Shown in pieces: positions 54,116 to 63,221 of a DNA stretch of 64,000 bases. The notes below the pieces were generated by a model, which saw only the letters and a program-made list of their open reading frames with translations, searched no databases and was not told the DNA's origin. Within the stretch, counting starts at the first letter, position 1; every line of letters starts with the position of its first letter. The position numbers were made by a program, and so were the translations under genes. The stretch is from Flexivirga alba (GTDB lineage: Bacteria; Actinomycetota; Actinomycetes; Actinomycetales; Dermatophilaceae). The stretch is from the NCBI RefSeq assembly GCF_042661025.1, contig NZ_JBHSWH010000001.1:3100001-3164000 (forward strand), read 5' to 3'.

Positions 54116-55042
54116 GTGCCTCATCTCAAGCGAACCATCCCGACGACCTTGGCGGCCACGACCGGCGGCCGGACCCGCCGCTGGATGTGGCTGGCGATCG
54201 GTGTGGTACTCGCGATTGTCACCGGGGTAACAGCCCTGACTTTCGCAGCGTCGAGGTCTCGGTCGGCGGCTGACAGCCAGGCGGGCACACAGATCGGCGG
54301 AGACCTGCACACGGTCTTTTTCAACGGCGACACCCTGTACGTGGGAGGTCATGACGCCGTGGTCACCTCAACGGATGGGGGCCAGCACCTGCGACCGATT
54401 GCGTCGCTGACCGGCGCTGATGCTATGGGCTGGGCCTCCTCAGGGAGCAGCCTGCTTGTCGGTGGTCACCCGGGCCTGTTCCGCTCGGTGGATGAAGGAA
54501 CCACATTCACCAAGGTCACGGCGCCAGTCTCCGACGTGCACGCCCTCGGCGGCGCCGGAACAATGCTCTATTTGGGGTCCCCGCAAGCCGGCTTGTTCGC
54601 CTCCGAAGACGGCGGCCGCACCTGGGATCTGCGCACTGCGCGTCAAGGGCAGGACTTCATGGGCACCATCCTGGTCGACCCGAAGAACCCCTCCCGCGCC
54701 CTCGCACCCGACATGGCAACCGGGCTGATGCGCACCGTCGACGGTGGCCGCACCTGGCATCCCGCTGGCGGCCCGGTCGGCGCCCTGGCGGCCGCCTGGA
54801 ACCCCGCTGACACCCGCCAACTCGTCGTCGTCGGCATGACAGGTGCCGCTACCAGCCGCAACGGCGGCGCCACCTGGCAACCGTTCAGCGTTCCAGCGGG
54901 AACCTCCGCCGTCACCTTCGGCCCCGGCGGCACGGTGCTTGCTGGAGTCCTGCGGGACCAGCGCGCGGTGATCTACGCCAGCAAGGATCAGGGGAAGACG
55001 TGGTCGGGAACGGCCAAGTCGGCGCCCCGCACTGGTGGCTGA
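54116..55042 (+). CDS. Secreted/membrane-anchored BNR (Asp-box) repeat protein
   Basis: 308 aa from GTG 54116 (GTG 54110 possible); no ribosome site, so probably leaderless. One N-terminal helix (MWLAIGVVLAIVTGVTALTF), then a beta-propeller with Asp-box repeats: STDGGQ, SVDEGTTF, SEDGGRTW, TVDGGRTW, SRNGGATW, SKDQGKTW. Similar proteins (F510_1955-type) carry no catalytic glycosidase residues that I can see. Function unknown; adjacent to DUF3105 and DUF305 genes as in other copper-rich loci. Confidence 0.8.
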   Translation: MPHLKRTIPTTLAATTGGRTRRWMWLAIGVVLAIVTGVTALTFAASRSRSAADSQAGTQIGGDLHTVFFNGDTLYVGGHDAVVTSTDGGQHLRPIASLTGADAMGWASSGSSLLVGGHPGLFRSVDEGTTFTKVTAPVSDVHALGGAGTMLYLGSPQAGLFASEDGGRTWDLRTARQGQDFMGTILVDPKNPSRALAPDMATGLMRTVDGGRTWHPAGGPVGALAAAWNPADTRQLVVVGMTGAATSRNGGATWQPFSVPAGTSAVTFGPGGTVLAGVLRDQRAVIYASKDQGKTWSGTAKSAPRTGG

Positions 55043-55140
55043 CTGCGAATCAAGCGCCACGAACCCGCAGTTGTGACCGGCCTCCGCACCCAACTGCCGC
55101 CCACCGCACCAACCGACGATCACACGAGAGACCCGAGGCG

Positions 55141-55767
55141 ATGACACCACGGAAATCAAAACCGGACCTGAGTGCCCGACAAGTTCGCCTGGACCAGCTG
55201 CGGCGGCAACAGAGCACCCAGTCCCGCCGACGCACAATGATGTGGGTCGCAGCGGTCGTCGCCGCGCTCGTCGTCGTGGGCGGCGGGGCTTCGTGGGCCG
55301 TGCTCGCCAACCGGCCCGCGCAGGTATCACTGGGGGCAGTCAAGACCTACCCGGTATCCCGACCCGGCCATGTCACCACCACGGTGCGATACCCGCAGAC
55401 GCCCCCGGTCGGAGGCGACCACGACCCCACTTGGTTGAACTGCGGCATCTACTCTGCGCCGGTGCGAAACGAGAACGCCGTCCACGATCTTGAGCACGGA
55501 GCCGTCTGGATCACTTATCAACCATCGCTGCCCGCCGCGCAGGTCAAGGCGTTGCGGGAACTGGTCGGTGGGCAGACGTACCTGACACTTTCGCCGTACC
55601 CAGGCCTACCCGCACCAGTGGTCGCGTCTGCGTGGGGTGTTCAACTGCGGCTGCCGACCGCGACCGATAAGCGGCTGCAGGCGTTCGTGTCCAAATACAA
55701 GCAGGGTCCCCAGACCCCCGAGCCTGGCGCTCCCTGCACCGGCGGCACCGGGTCGCCGGTGAAATGA
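55141..55767 (+). CDS. DUF3105 membrane-anchored protein
   Basis: 208 aa from ATG 55141. Basic, helical N-terminus, one membrane helix (MMWVAAVVAALVVVGGGASW), then the DUF3105 domain: YPQTPPVGGDHDPTWLNCGI, ENAVHDLEHGAVWITY with conserved His, Asp and Cys, and a C-terminal GAPCTGG. The His/Cys-rich signature suggests metal binding; the family has no established function. Confidence 0.88.
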   Translation: MTPRKSKPDLSARQVRLDQLRRQQSTQSRRRTMMWVAAVVAALVVVGGGASWAVLANRPAQVSLGAVKTYPVSRPGHVTTTVRYPQTPPVGGDHDPTWLNCGIYSAPVRNENAVHDLEHGAVWITYQPSLPAAQVKALRELVGGQTYLTLSPYPGLPAPVVASAWGVQLRLPTATDKRLQAFVSKYKQGPQTPEPGAPCTGGTGSPVK

Positions 55768-55862
55768 CGCCTCGGACCGGTTGGGCACGAGGACGGCTCG
55801 CGCATTGACTTGCGGCCCGTCGCGCTGGCCTAGCAGTGTCCCTCAGCCGAGCACTGGCTTCG

Positions 55863-56549
55863 TCACAGCGTCGCGCGCAGACGGGACATCTGAGCAATCT
55901 CGGCCCGTTGCGACGTCTCGATCGCGGCAGCGAGAGAGTCTACGGCGGCGTTATGGGTAAGGGGCTGGATGGCCTCGGCCATCGTGACTCCACCACGGTG
56001 GTGGGCGATCATGAGTGTCAGGAAGCGTCGGTCCGCGGCCGCGCCGACGAGAGACCGCAACTGGCTGAGCTGCGACTCCGACGCCATCCCCGGCATCCTT
56101 GGACCCCGATGTGTCGCTGTCTGACGGACGTGAGTCGTCGGCATCCAGGACATCGGTGGCTGTGTTGCCGCCTGAGGTAACCGCCATAGCTCGAGCCATC
56201 CGAACATTTGGCCGGCCTGTTGTTGCTGGGTGCTGATGACGTCGTAGGCGATCGTCCTGATCGTTGGATTCTTGCTCTTGTCCCGGATGATGAAGGCCAT
56301 CTGGACGGCCTGGGAGTGGTGGACCTGCATGTCGCGGGCAAAGCCTGCCTCGGCGCTGTTGCCGTCGGGCACGGCGTGGCCGAGGCGATAACCTATGACG
56401 CCTGCTAACAGAGCCGACAGAACAGCTGCCGTGACGCATCCCAGAAGCAGCGCCCGCCAACGAACCGAGGTCGTGACCGACTGCGTCTCCGCGCCCGTTC
56501 GCGGGTGCAGCGGTGTGCCGATCGAGCTGCCGGCGTCGTCAATGATCAT
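55863..56549 (-). CDS. DUF305 membrane-anchored protein
   Basis: 228 aa from ATG 56549. One helix (ALLLGCVTAAVLSALLAGVI) then two DUF305 halves: FARDMQVHHSQAVQMAFIIR and FLTLMIAHHRGGVTMAEAIQ, each with an M..HH pair, plus Met-rich linker (PRMPGMASES). This ferritin-like family is frequently found with copper resistance genes. Convergent with DUF3105. Confidence 0.88.
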   Translation of the reverse strand: MIIDDAGSSIGTPLHPRTGAETQSVTTSVRWRALLLGCVTAAVLSALLAGVIGYRLGHAVPDGNSAEAGFARDMQVHHSQAVQMAFIIRDKSKNPTIRTIAYDVISTQQQQAGQMFGWLELWRLPQAATQPPMSWMPTTHVRQTATHRGPRMPGMASESQLSQLRSLVGAAADRRFLTLMIAHHRGGVTMAEAIQPLTHNAAVDSLAAAIETSQRAEIAQMSRLRATL

Positions 56550-56574
56550 GCTTTCCGTTCGTGCTGTCGTTTGA

Positions 56575-57597
56575 TCAGTGGAGGCCGTGCTCGTGCGTGG
56601 CATGGGTGGCTGGTTCGAGCTGGAAGGTGGAGTGCTCAAGGTCGAAGTGGCCACCGAGGCAGGCTTGGACCTGGTCCAGTAGTTGCCGGGTGTGTCCGTC
56701 GGTGAAGCAGGAGTCCTCGGCAACCAGGTGCGCGGACAGGGCGGGCAGGTCGGTGGTCACGGTCCACACGTGCAGGTCGTGCACGTCGACGACGTGGTCG
56801 ACTCCGAGCAGGTGGGTGCGGATGTCGTTCAGGTCGATCCCTTCCGGGGCGGCTTCCAGCAGCACCCTCCCCGAGTCGCGCAGCAGCCCCCAGGCGGCGT
56901 GCAACATCAGCGCGACCACAACCAGGGACGCGACGGCGTCGGCGCGGGCCCACCCGGTGATCAGGATAATGATCCCGGCGATCACGGTGCCGATGAAGCC
57001 GTACAGGTCGGTCAGGATGTGCTGGTAGGCGCCCTCGACGTTCAGGCTGGTCCGGTTCGCCCGGGCCAGCAACCACGCGGCGCCGATGTTGACCGCGACC
57101 CCGACCAGGGCGACGACCAGGACCGGTCCACCCTCGACAGTGGGCGGGGTGATCAGGCGTCGGATCGCCTCGACGCCGACCACTCCGGAGACCACCAGCA
57201 AGGTGATCCCGTTGCCGGCCGCGGACAGGATCTCGGCGCGTTTCCACCCGAACGTCCACGCCCCCTTCGCGGGGCGGGCGGCCAGTCGCATCGCCCACAG
57301 CGCGGCGGCGATGGCACCGACGTCGGACAGCATGTGCCCAGCATCGGACAACAGCGCCAGCGACCCGGACACGAACGCGACGATGACCTCGCCGACCATG
57401 AACAGGGCCAACAGGATGAGCGCGCCACGCAGGTACCGCCGGTCAGCGTCCGCGGCGACCCCGTGTGCGTGACCGTCACCGTGCCCCCCGTCGTGGCCGT
57501 GTCCGGGCGGTCCGGTGACCGCAGATGCGGCGTGCCCAGCCGTGTCGTCGGACGGGACGCCGGCGCACCTTCCTTTGTCCGCAGGTGGTGTACTCAC
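56575..57597 (-). CDS. Cation diffusion facilitator (CzcD-like)
   Basis: 340 aa from GTG 57597, overlapping the previous stop. Six helices, His-rich N-terminus (GHGHDGGHGDGHAHG), transport-site motifs SDAGHMLSD and HILTDLYGF, and a C-terminal cytosolic domain with HDLHVWTVT. Exports Zn/Co/Cd by proton antiport. Third gene of an operon with a CmtR-like repressor and a second CDF-type protein. Confidence 0.9.
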   Translation of the reverse strand: MSTPPADKGRCAGVPSDDTAGHAASAVTGPPGHGHDGGHGDGHAHGVAADADRRYLRGALILLALFMVGEVIVAFVSGSLALLSDAGHMLSDVGAIAAALWAMRLAARPAKGAWTFGWKRAEILSAAGNGITLLVVSGVVGVEAIRRLITPPTVEGGPVLVVALVGVAVNIGAAWLLARANRTSLNVEGAYQHILTDLYGFIGTVIAGIIILITGWARADAVASLVVVALMLHAAWGLLRDSGRVLLEAAPEGIDLNDIRTHLLGVDHVVDVHDLHVWTVTTDLPALSAHLVAEDSCFTDGHTRQLLDQVQACLGGHFDLEHSTFQLEPATHATHEHGLH

Positions 57598-58343
57598 GCG
57601 GTCCGTCTCCCGACGGACACGTCCGTGACAGCAGGCTTGGGCTGGCAGCACCAGTCGGCGCACCCGGGCGCGCACTCGCACGCGGTAGCGTCTGCGTTGT
57701 CAGTCTGCTCGGTTGGCGCCACACAACCGCAGGACTCGCCGCGCCAGGCCTGCACGCCCTCGCGGACGGCGGCGGCGGCGATGATCAACCCCACGACAGG
57801 GTCGGCCCACCACCAGCCCAGCCCGGCGTTCAGCAACAACCCCGCCAGCAGCACCGCCGACAGGTAGGTGCACAGCAAGGTTTGCTTGGAATCCGCGACT
57901 ACCGACCCGGAGCCCAGCGCCCGCCCGGTCCTTCGCTGCGCCCAGGACAGGAACGGCATCACGACCAGGGAAAGGGCAGCCAGGACCACCCCGACCGTGG
58001 AGGTGTGCGGGGCACCGGATCCGGCGAGTGTGCGGACCGCGTCGACGGTTACGTAGGCGGCCAGGGCGAAGAACGCGCAGGCCATCAGTCGCAGCGCCTG
58101 CGCTTCCCGGGACTCGGGGAGGTGGTGGCGGAACTGCCACAAGATGATCAGCCCTGAGGACACCTCGACCACCGAGTCCAGGCCGAACCCGACCAGGGCC
58201 GACGATCCCGCGACCCGGCCTGCGGACACAGCCACCACCGCTTCGACCAGGTTGTATCCGACGGTGGCCGCCGCCAGCAGTTGAGCCCGCCGACCGAGCC
58301 GCGCCCGGTCTGACTCGGGAGCCACCGCGGCTGACACCGTCAC
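57594..58343 (-). CDS. CDF-like cation transporter with cysteine-rich tail
   Basis: 249 aa from GTG 58343. About five to six helices with CDF-like first site (ALVGFGLDSVVEVSSG) and second site (VVADSKQTLLCTYLS), no cytosolic dimer domain. Instead the C-terminus is ESCGCVAP...ACECAPGCADWCCQP, seven Cys in about 30 residues, which looks like a soft-metal trap. Between a CmtR-like repressor and a CzcD-like transporter with overlapping stops and starts. Likely Cd/Zn/Pb handling. Confidence 0.8.
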   Translation of the reverse strand: MTVSAAVAPESDRARLGRRAQLLAAATVGYNLVEAVVAVSAGRVAGSSALVGFGLDSVVEVSSGLIILWQFRHHLPESREAQALRLMACAFFALAAYVTVDAVRTLAGSGAPHTSTVGVVLAALSLVVMPFLSWAQRRTGRALGSGSVVADSKQTLLCTYLSAVLLAGLLLNAGLGWWWADPVVGLIIAAAAVREGVQAWRGESCGCVAPTEQTDNADATACECAPGCADWCCQPKPAVTDVSVGRRTA

Positions 58344-58723
58344 CGCAGCTCCGCTGCGGCCGCGCCAAAGGTCGGGCACAGCGTCACCGCGTCCCGGGTC
58401 ACTCCCAGCAGCACCTCGGCCTGTCGGAGCAGGTCCAGTAACTCAGGATGTTTCAAGGAGAACATCGAGGCTCGGCCCACGGGCCGGGACGCGACGAGAT
58501 CACAGTCCTTCAGGCAGGCAAGGTGCGCCGAGACCGTCGACTGCGCCAACCCCAGGTGCGCGGTCATGTCCACCACTCGGTGCTCTCCAAGTGCCAAGTG
58601 CTGCACGATCGCCAATCGGGTCGGGTCACCCAAGCTTTTGAACATGCACGCCGCGGCTGTCAATGCCTCGACCTCGTCACCAGCTGCGGGGGTGGCCGCG
58701 ACTGCCTTCATAAACATCGCCAT
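58340..58723 (-). CDS. ArsR-family metal sensor, CmtR-like
   Basis: 127 aa. Winged HTH (FKSLGDPTRLAIVQHL, GLAQSTVSAHLACLKDCDLV). HLACLKDC reproduces the Cys pair of CmtR on the recognition helix, and the C-terminal LCPTF supplies a third Cys, the Cd/Pb site of CmtR. Controls the two downstream CDF-type genes (GTGA overlap). Confidence 0.87.
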   Translation of the reverse strand: MAMFMKAVAATPAAGDEVEALTAAACMFKSLGDPTRLAIVQHLALGEHRVVDMTAHLGLAQSTVSAHLACLKDCDLVASRPVGRASMFSLKHPELLDLLRQAEVLLGVTRDAVTLCPTFGAAAAELR

Positions 58724-58754
58724 CTTCCGATGATAGCGCCTGCTGCGGTTCGGT

Positions 58755-59792
58755 TCAGTTCACCGTTGCGTGTGCTCGCAGCGGGCTGACATGGATCAGC
58801 GCGGCGGTGAGCCGGGGGATCTGGGTGGTGAGCCGTCGTTCGACGCGGTGCGCGGTGTCGTGTGCGGTTTCGGCAAAGATGTCGTCGGCGATGGTGACGT
58901 CGGCTTCGGCGTGCAGGGTGTGACCGATCCACCGCAACCGGACCGACCGGACCCCGATGACGCCTTGGGTGTCGAGGATGACTTCGCGTGCGTGGGCGAC
59001 CAGGTCGGGGTCGACGGCATCCATCAGGCGGGCGCCGACCTGCTTGACGGCCGAGCGCAGCACACCCAGGATCGCCATCGCGATCACTAGCCCGATGACC
59101 GGGTCGGCCCAGGGCAGCCCGGCCGCAACGCCGGCCGCGCCGACAACGACTGCCAGGGAGGTGAACCCGTCGGTGCGGGCATGCAACCCGTCGGCCACCA
59201 GGGCGGCGGACCCGATCTGGCGGCCGACGCGGATGCGGTACCGGGCGACTAATTCATTGCCTGCGAAACCGATGACACCGGCGGCCGCGACGGCCCACAG
59301 GTGGGACACGTCGTGCGGATTCAGCAGCCGGCTGATGGCTTCCCAGCCGGCCAGCACACTGGACAGGGTGATCATCGCGACGACGAACAGCCCGGCGAGG
59401 TCTTCGGCGCGCCCGTACCCGTAGGTGTAGCGGTCGTTCGCGGGGCGTTTGGCCAGCCAGAACGCGATCAGCAGCGGGATCGCGGTCGCGGCGTCGGCCA
59501 CGTTGTGCAGGGTGTCGCCCAGCAAGGCGATGGATCCGGTGAAGACCACCACAACGGCTTGCAGGATGGCGGTGGCCGCCAACGCGACCAGGCTGATCCA
59601 CAATGCCCGACGGCCGCGGGCGTCCGCTTCCAACGCCTCATCGACCTGGTCGGCGGTGTCATGGGAATGCCCGCCGGTCAGGTCGGAGACAGTATGCCGG
59701 AAGCGAGCCCACCGGCCACCCGAGTGGCTGTGGTCGTGCCCATCATCGTGGGCATGGTCATGGTGGCGTTCGTGGTCGTGGGGGTGGGTCAT
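58755..59792 (-). CDS. Cation diffusion facilitator transporter
   Basis: 345 aa. His-rich N-terminus (MTHPHDHERHHDHAHDDGHD), six helices, sites LLGDTLHNVADA and VADGLHARTDGFTS, then a cytosolic dimer domain (VIGVRSVRLRWIGHTLHAEA). Its start overlaps the stop of its own ArsR-family repressor (ATGA). Exports divalent cations, probably Zn, Co or Ni. Confidence 0.9.
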   Translation of the reverse strand: MTHPHDHERHHDHAHDDGHDHSHSGGRWARFRHTVSDLTGGHSHDTADQVDEALEADARGRRALWISLVALAATAILQAVVVVFTGSIALLGDTLHNVADAATAIPLLIAFWLAKRPANDRYTYGYGRAEDLAGLFVVAMITLSSVLAGWEAISRLLNPHDVSHLWAVAAAGVIGFAGNELVARYRIRVGRQIGSAALVADGLHARTDGFTSLAVVVGAAGVAAGLPWADPVIGLVIAMAILGVLRSAVKQVGARLMDAVDPDLVAHAREVILDTQGVIGVRSVRLRWIGHTLHAEADVTIADDIFAETAHDTAHRVERRLTTQIPRLTAALIHVSPLRAHATVN

Positions 59793-60151
59793 GACGCGCC
59801 GCCGGCGATGCGGTGGTGGGCCGGGATGTCGTCCAGCAGGTGCTCGACGTGACCGATGGTGTCGATCACCAGCTGCCGGACGTGCCCGTTCTCCACCCGG
59901 TACAGCACCGAAGTGCCCTGCTTGCGAGTGGTGACCAATCGGGCCATCCGCATCTTCGCCAGGTGCTGAGAAACAGACGGACCGGGCTTGCCGAGCGTGG
60001 CGGCCAGATCGGATACCGACTCCTCCTCATCCAGCAGCAGCCCGGCCACCTGCAAACGGGTCGGATCGGCCAGGACCCGCAGAACCTCGACCGCGAGGTT
60101 CACCACGTCGTCAGCCCACACTGGTGGATGCGTATCTGCGTGCATACGCAC
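59789..60151 (-). CDS. ArsR-family repressor (NmtR/KmtR/ZiaR-like)
   Basis: 120 aa from GTG 60151 (ATG 60145 also possible). Winged HTH VLADPTRLQVAGLL, KPGPSVSQHLAKMRMARLV; the last helix ENGHVRQLVIDTIGHVEHLL carries His/Asp/Glu spaced as in alpha-5 metal sites for Zn, Co or Ni, followed by PAHHRIAGG. No recognition-helix Cys. Represses itself and the downstream CDF gene; a 12-base palindrome sits just upstream. Confidence 0.88.
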   Translation of the reverse strand: MRMHADTHPPVWADDVVNLAVEVLRVLADPTRLQVAGLLLDEEESVSDLAATLGKPGPSVSQHLAKMRMARLVTTRKQGTSVLYRVENGHVRQLVIDTIGHVEHLLDDIPAHHRIAGGAS

Positions 60152-60154
60152 ATA

Positions 60155-60166
60155 CTAAAGCTTTAG
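60155..60166. promoter_or_regulatory. Palindromic operator of the NmtR-like repressor
   Basis: CTAAAGCTTTAG, a perfect 12-base palindrome 4 bases before the GTG start. Position implies a leaderless, repressor-blocked promoter. Confidence 0.6.
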
Positions 60167-60302
60167 GATCCAGGTCGCCAGTTCGACATCCTGGGTGCCC
60201 CGGTGACGGGACCGGCAGGGCTCACCCCGGCGGGACGTGTGGGCCGCAATGTCGTCCGGGTCGGCTGGTCGCCCCTGATTTGGGTGGCGCACCCGAACCC
60301 GA

Positions 60303-60659
60303 CTACCGGGGACGTGCGCCCACGGCGCTCAGTGGGTCGAGTCCTTCGGCGATGGGCCAGTAGTAGACCCAGGTGCCGCGGCGTTCGCAGTCGATGAGTC
60401 CGGCTTCGCGCAGTTTGCGTAGGTGGTGGGACACGGTGGGTTGGGAGACGCCGACGTCTTGGATGTCACACACACACGTCTCGCCCGCACAGGACGCGAT
60501 CCGGGTGTACAACCGGAGCCGGACTGGGTCTGAGAGCGCTTTGAAGACGGCCGCGGCGCGCTCGGCGGTTGCGGCGTCGAGGCCGTCTCCTGGGGCGCAT
60601 GCGGTGTCGCACACCGGCGTCGCGGTGGGTGGTGTGCGGGTCGTCTTGGTTGCGGTCAC
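60303..60659 (-). CDS. arsR: Arsenic repressor ArsR
   Basis: 118 aa from GTG 60659 (the frame is open to ATG 60716). Winged HTH FKALSDPVRLRLY, VGVSQPTVSHHLRKLREAGL, and the As(III) site GETCVCDIQ (CxC) just before the recognition helix; two more Cys in PVCDTAC near the N-terminus. Regulates the divergent flavoprotein-acr3-arsC operon. The start choice rests on a promoter whose transcription start would fall at this GTG. Confidence 0.85.
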   Translation of the reverse strand: MTATKTTRTPPTATPVCDTACAPGDGLDAATAERAAAVFKALSDPVRLRLYTRIASCAGETCVCDIQDVGVSQPTVSHHLRKLREAGLIDCERRGTWVYYWPIAEGLDPLSAVGARPR

Positions 60660-60665
60660 CACACC

Positions 60666-60694
60666 ATATTGACAATCATCGATGCAATACGCAA
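60666..60694 (-). promoter_or_regulatory. arsR promoter, probably leaderless
   Basis: On the minus strand TTGCGT (60694-60689) and CAATAT (60671-60666) are 17 bases apart; transcription would begin about at the GTG 60659. The spacer contains ATTG...CAAT symmetry, possibly the ArsR site. A 13-base sequence (60668-60680) recurs with two mismatches at 60705-60717. Confidence 0.45.
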
Positions 60695-60751
60695 CGCTGG
60701 CCATATCGACATTCATCTAATCAGTCGTCTAGTCAGAAGGTGTGGTCGCTG

Positions 60752-62130
60752 ATGGTTTCCGTTGTCCTCCAAGAGCTTCCGGTCGCTGTGATCGGTGCCG
60801 GACCGGTCGGTCTGGCCGCCGCTGCGGAGCTGGTCAGCCGCGACCAACAGGTCGTGGTCTTCGAGCAAAGCGACGAACCGGCGGCCGGGGTGCGAACTTG
60901 GGGGCATGTGCGGTTGTTCTCCCCGTGGTCCGAACTGACCTCTCCTGCTGCGGAGAAACTGCTGGCACCGACCGGATGGACGGCACCGAACGGGAAGCGG
61001 TACCCGACCGGCACCGCGTGGATCACGGACTACCTGGCCCCGTTGGCGGCAGTGCTGGGCGACCGGGTCCGCACCGGTTCCACCGTGGTCGGTGTGTCGC
61101 GACTGGATCGGGACCTGCTGGTGGAGTCCGGCCGCGACGAGCAACCGTTCGTGCTGCACGTGCAGTCCTCCGATGGGTCGATCGAGCGTGTTTTCGTGCG
61201 GGCCGTGATCGACGCGACCGGCACGTTGAGTGTGCCGAATCCGCTGGGTTCGGAGGGATACCCGGTGTCCGGTGAGACCGCGCACGCCGACCGGATTCTG
61301 TACGGCATGCCGGACGCCACAGCGGACGGCAACCCGTGCGCGGGTAAGGCCGTCGCGGTCGTCGGCTCCGGCGCGTCAGCGCTGACGTCGCTGATCGCGC
61401 TCACCAGCGACGAGGTCCACACCCCGGGTCACGGGTGGTGTGGGTGCTGCGCCGCGGGACGGTCGGTAACTCGTACGGCGGCGGCGACGCCGATGAACTT
61501 CCGGCCCGTGGCGCCCTGGGCGCCCGGGTCCGTGAAGCCGTCACCGATGGCCGGATCGAGGTCGTCACCGGGTTCCGCACCATCGCCGTCGAAGACGAGG
61601 ACAGCAACAGCGGCACCGACAACAATGCTGATGGCCGGGTGGTGTTGGTCTCTTCTGATGGTCGCCGTATCGAGGGCCTGGATCAGGTGGTGTGCGTGAC
61701 CGGGTTCCGGCCCGACCTGTCGTTCTTGTCCGAGGTGCGCCTGGACTTGGATCAGCGGTTGCAGGCACCGGCCAAGCTCGCCCCGGAAATCGACCCGAAC
61801 TGGCACTCCTGCGGGTCGGTGCAACCCCACGGGTATGACGTCCTGGCCCAACCCGAGGAGGGTTTGTTCCTGGCCGGGATGAAGTCCTACGGGCGTGCCC
61901 CGTCGTTCCTGGCGATGACCGGGTACGAGCAGGTCCGTTCCATCGCCGCGGCGTTGGCCGGCGACCTGGACGCCGCCGGCCAGGTGGAACTCACCCTGCC
62001 CGACACCGGCGTGTGTGGCGGCGCGGGTCTGTTCGACTCCGAGGAAGGCTCCGGCGGCGGCTGCTGCGGCCCGGTCGGTCCGCAACCGGTCAGCCTCGGC
62101 GGCCTGTCCACCACGGGTGGTCTGTCCTGA
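60752..62130 (+). CDS. ars-operon FAD/NAD(P)-binding oxidoreductase (frame broken at 61422-61425)
   Basis: ATG 60752. FAD motif VAVIGAGPVGLAAAAEL, WGHVRLFSPW, a second Rossmann motif VAVVGSGASALTSLIAL and CVTGFRPDLSFL. The frame changes after VHTPG; adding one C to the CCCC run at 61422 restores SRVVWVLRRGTVGNSYGGGD and the rest, to 62130 (about 459 aa). The C-terminus has Cys groups (TGVCGGAG, GGGCCGP). Flavoproteins of this kind (ArsO-like) lie in many actinobacterial ars operons with unproven function. Confidence 0.83.
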
Positions 62131-63221
62131 TGACCACAACCCAACAGGCTCCGGCCCATGATGCGGTGGTCGGGAAACTGTCCACTCTGGACCGGTTCCT
62201 GCCGGTCTGGATCGGCGCCGCGATGGTCGCCGGGATACTGCTCGGCCGCGCTATCCCTGGCCTGGACAACGCGTTGAGCGCCGTTGACATTCAGGGCGTT
62301 TCATTGCCGATCGCGCTCGGGCTGCTGATCATGATGTACCCGGTCCTGGCCAAGGTCCGCTACGACAAATTGGAATCCGTCACTGGGGACCGGCGGCTGC
62401 TGGTCACCTCGCTGGTGCTGAACTGGGTGATCGGGCCGCTGCTGATGTTTACCCTCGCCTGGGTGTTCCTGCCCGACCTGCCCACCTACCGCACCGGGCT
62501 GATCATCGTCGGCCTGGCCCGGTGCATCGCGATGGTGGTCATCTGGAACGACCTGGCCTGCGGCGACCGGGAAGCCGCCGCCGTGCTGGTTGCGATCAAC
62601 TCCGTCTTCCAAGTCATCATGTTCGCCGTCCTGGGCTGGTTCTACCTGTCGGTGCTGCCCGGCTGGCTCGGCCTGCATCAGGAACACCTGGACGTGTCCG
62701 CGTGGAAGATCGCCGGGTCCGTCCTGGTGTTCCTCGGCATCCCGCTGCTGGCCGGGTACCTGTCCCGCCGCCTCGGGGAGAAGGCCAAGGGGCGTACTTG
62801 GTACGAGGAGAAGTTCCTGCCCCGGATCGGGCCTTGGGCCCTGTACGGCCTGTTGTTCACGATCGTCATCCTGTTCGCGTTGCAGGGCCACCAGATCACC
62901 GGTCACCCGCTGGACGTGGCCCGGATCGCGCTCCCGCTGCTGGTCTACTTCGCTCTCATGTGGGGCGGCGGGTACGCCCTCGGGCGGGCTGTCGGCCTCG
63001 GCTACGAACGCACCACCACGTTGGCGTTCACCGCCGCAGGCAACAACTTCGAACTGGCCATCGCCGTCGCGATCGCCACCTTCGGAGTCACCTCCGGACA
63101 AGCCCTCGCCGGTGTCGTCGGCCCCCTCATCGAGGTCCCCGTCCTGGTCGGGCTGGTCTACGTCTCCCTCGCCCTACGCAACAGGTTCACCCACACACCC
63201 CCGGAGACAATCCATGCCTGA
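62130..63221 (+). CDS. acr3: Arsenite efflux transporter Acr3
   Basis: 363 aa from ATG 62130 overlapping the flavoprotein stop. Ten helices of the bile/arsenite/riboflavin transporter family. The signature Cys is in GLARCIAMVVIWNDLACGD; the conserved Glu lies in FTAAGNNFELAIAVAI. Exports As(III) using the membrane potential or proton gradient. Confidence 0.93.
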   Translation: MTTTQQAPAHDAVVGKLSTLDRFLPVWIGAAMVAGILLGRAIPGLDNALSAVDIQGVSLPIALGLLIMMYPVLAKVRYDKLESVTGDRRLLVTSLVLNWVIGPLLMFTLAWVFLPDLPTYRTGLIIVGLARCIAMVVIWNDLACGDREAAAVLVAINSVFQVIMFAVLGWFYLSVLPGWLGLHQEHLDVSAWKIAGSVLVFLGIPLLAGYLSRRLGEKAKGRTWYEEKFLPRIGPWALYGLLFTIVILFALQGHQITGHPLDVARIALPLLVYFALMWGGGYALGRAVGLGYERTTTLAFTAAGNNFELAIAVAIATFGVTSGQALAGVVGPLIEVPVLVGLVYVSLALRNRFTHTPPETIHA

